Origin: Streptomyces sp. TRM68367
GTDB lineage: Bacteria > Actinomycetota > Actinomycetes > Streptomycetales > Streptomycetaceae
Direction: 5' to 3'
Assembly (NCBI RefSeq): GCF_014495685.1
Contig: NZ_JACTVI010000010.1
Location: 62,001-126,000 of the forward strand
DNA: 64,000 bases
The translations under genes were made by a program, and so were the position numbers. The notes below the pieces were generated by a model. That model was given only the letters and a program-made list of their open reading frames with translations, searched no databases and was not told where the DNA came from. The stretch's first letter is position 1, and every line of letters starts with the position of its first letter. Of this stretch, positions 63,827 through 64,000 are shown in pieces.

Positions 63827-64000
63827 TCAGCGGCGGCAGACGAGGATGCCACCCGGGCACCTGACCTTGAAGGCCCCGTGCCGGTCATTGTGCTCGGCGG
63901 GCGAAGTCATCCGCTTCCGTGTCAAGGCACCGACCTGGCTCACTCCCGAAACACCCGGGTGCTGGGCCACGGCCCGGCCGAGCTCATCCAGGTGCGATGA
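63827..64000 (-). CDS. Possible 3' end of a protein gene (cut by window edge)
   Basis: On the minus strand a frame is open from the window edge to TGA at 63827 (57 residues). It includes 'HLDELGRAVAQHPGVSGVSQ' and ends 'GAFKVRCPGGILVCRR'. The helix-like first half and Cys/Gly end look coding, but I do not recognise a family. It is convergent with sodN. Confidence 0.35.
   Translation of the reverse strand, partial: SSHLDELGRAVAQHPGVSGVSQVGALTRKRMTSPAEHNDRHGAFKVRCPGGILVCRR

Overview
The window looks like part of a Streptomyces core chromosome. GC content is very high with strong third-position GC bias, GTG starts and ATGA/GTGA stop-start overlaps are common, and several families are typical of Streptomyces: a conservon (CvnABCD), nickel superoxide dismutase SodN with its protease SodX, the fused Kgd-type 2-oxoglutarate dehydrogenase, DUF6104, and FxSxx-type and vWA/MoxR/VMAP loci. 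From memory, the order (FtsW/PBP, conservon, lon, two-component pair, kgd, malic enzyme, glutamate-type ABC importer, sodX/sodN) resembles the S. coelicolor chromosome between roughly SCO5305 and SCO5254. I see no tRNA, rRNA, CRISPR array, prophage or complete IS element.

Left part (1-9.7 kb): a lipoprotein overlapping a sensor histidine kinase; an FtsW/RodA-PBP elongation/division pair; a DUF3291 protein; a Uma2 protein; a gene-poor stretch with remnants; a TetR regulator with a small partner; and a secreted NlpC/P60 hydrolase.

9.4-17.3 kb: a trypsin-type peptidase with a divergent Trypco2 protein, then a tightly spaced operon of PknG-like kinase, vWA protein, four-TM sensor-like protein and membrane-anchored solute-binding protein. 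This resembles the mycobacterial PknG-GlnX-GlnH cascade. PknG regulates 2-oxoglutarate dehydrogenase in other actinobacteria, and kgd lies 21 kb away in this window.

17.4-38 kb: a MITE-like element; a conservon ending in a StyA-type flavin monooxygenase; a PP2C-like protein; a methyltransferase; a MalY-type lyase; Lon with a SigR-like promoter overlapped by an HspR (HAIR) site; MarR; a rhomboid-like protein; a spermidine-synthase-like protein; a two-component system; and Kgd.

38-50.4 kb is the accessory-type island, all on the minus strand: DUF6104, Trypco1, trypsin/VMAP-C, MoxR AAA+, SAV_2336-type vWA/TPR protein, a small FxSxx-precursor-like peptide, an aKG-HExxH-type peptide hydroxylase, and a TIR-like/NB-ARC/TPR (FxsT-like) protein. 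The last gene carries an in-frame amber codon, and a second MITE sits at its stop codon. I propose this block as a conflict or signalling system in which peptidase, NTPase and RiPP-type modification modules are combined.

50.4-64 kb: a DUF4097-PadR pair with a candidate operator; a frameshifted Clp-N protein coupled to a small HTH regulator with two matching operators over its promoter; a zinc-type quinone oxidoreductase; malic enzyme; a polar amino-acid ABC importer; a methyltransferase; a CGNR regulator; and the divergent sodX/sodN pair.

A recurring theme is small repeats at gene 3' ends. There are two MITE-like elements whose target duplications form stop codons, a 25-bp x5 array, a 22-bp x3 array, direct repeats and a solo MITE end.
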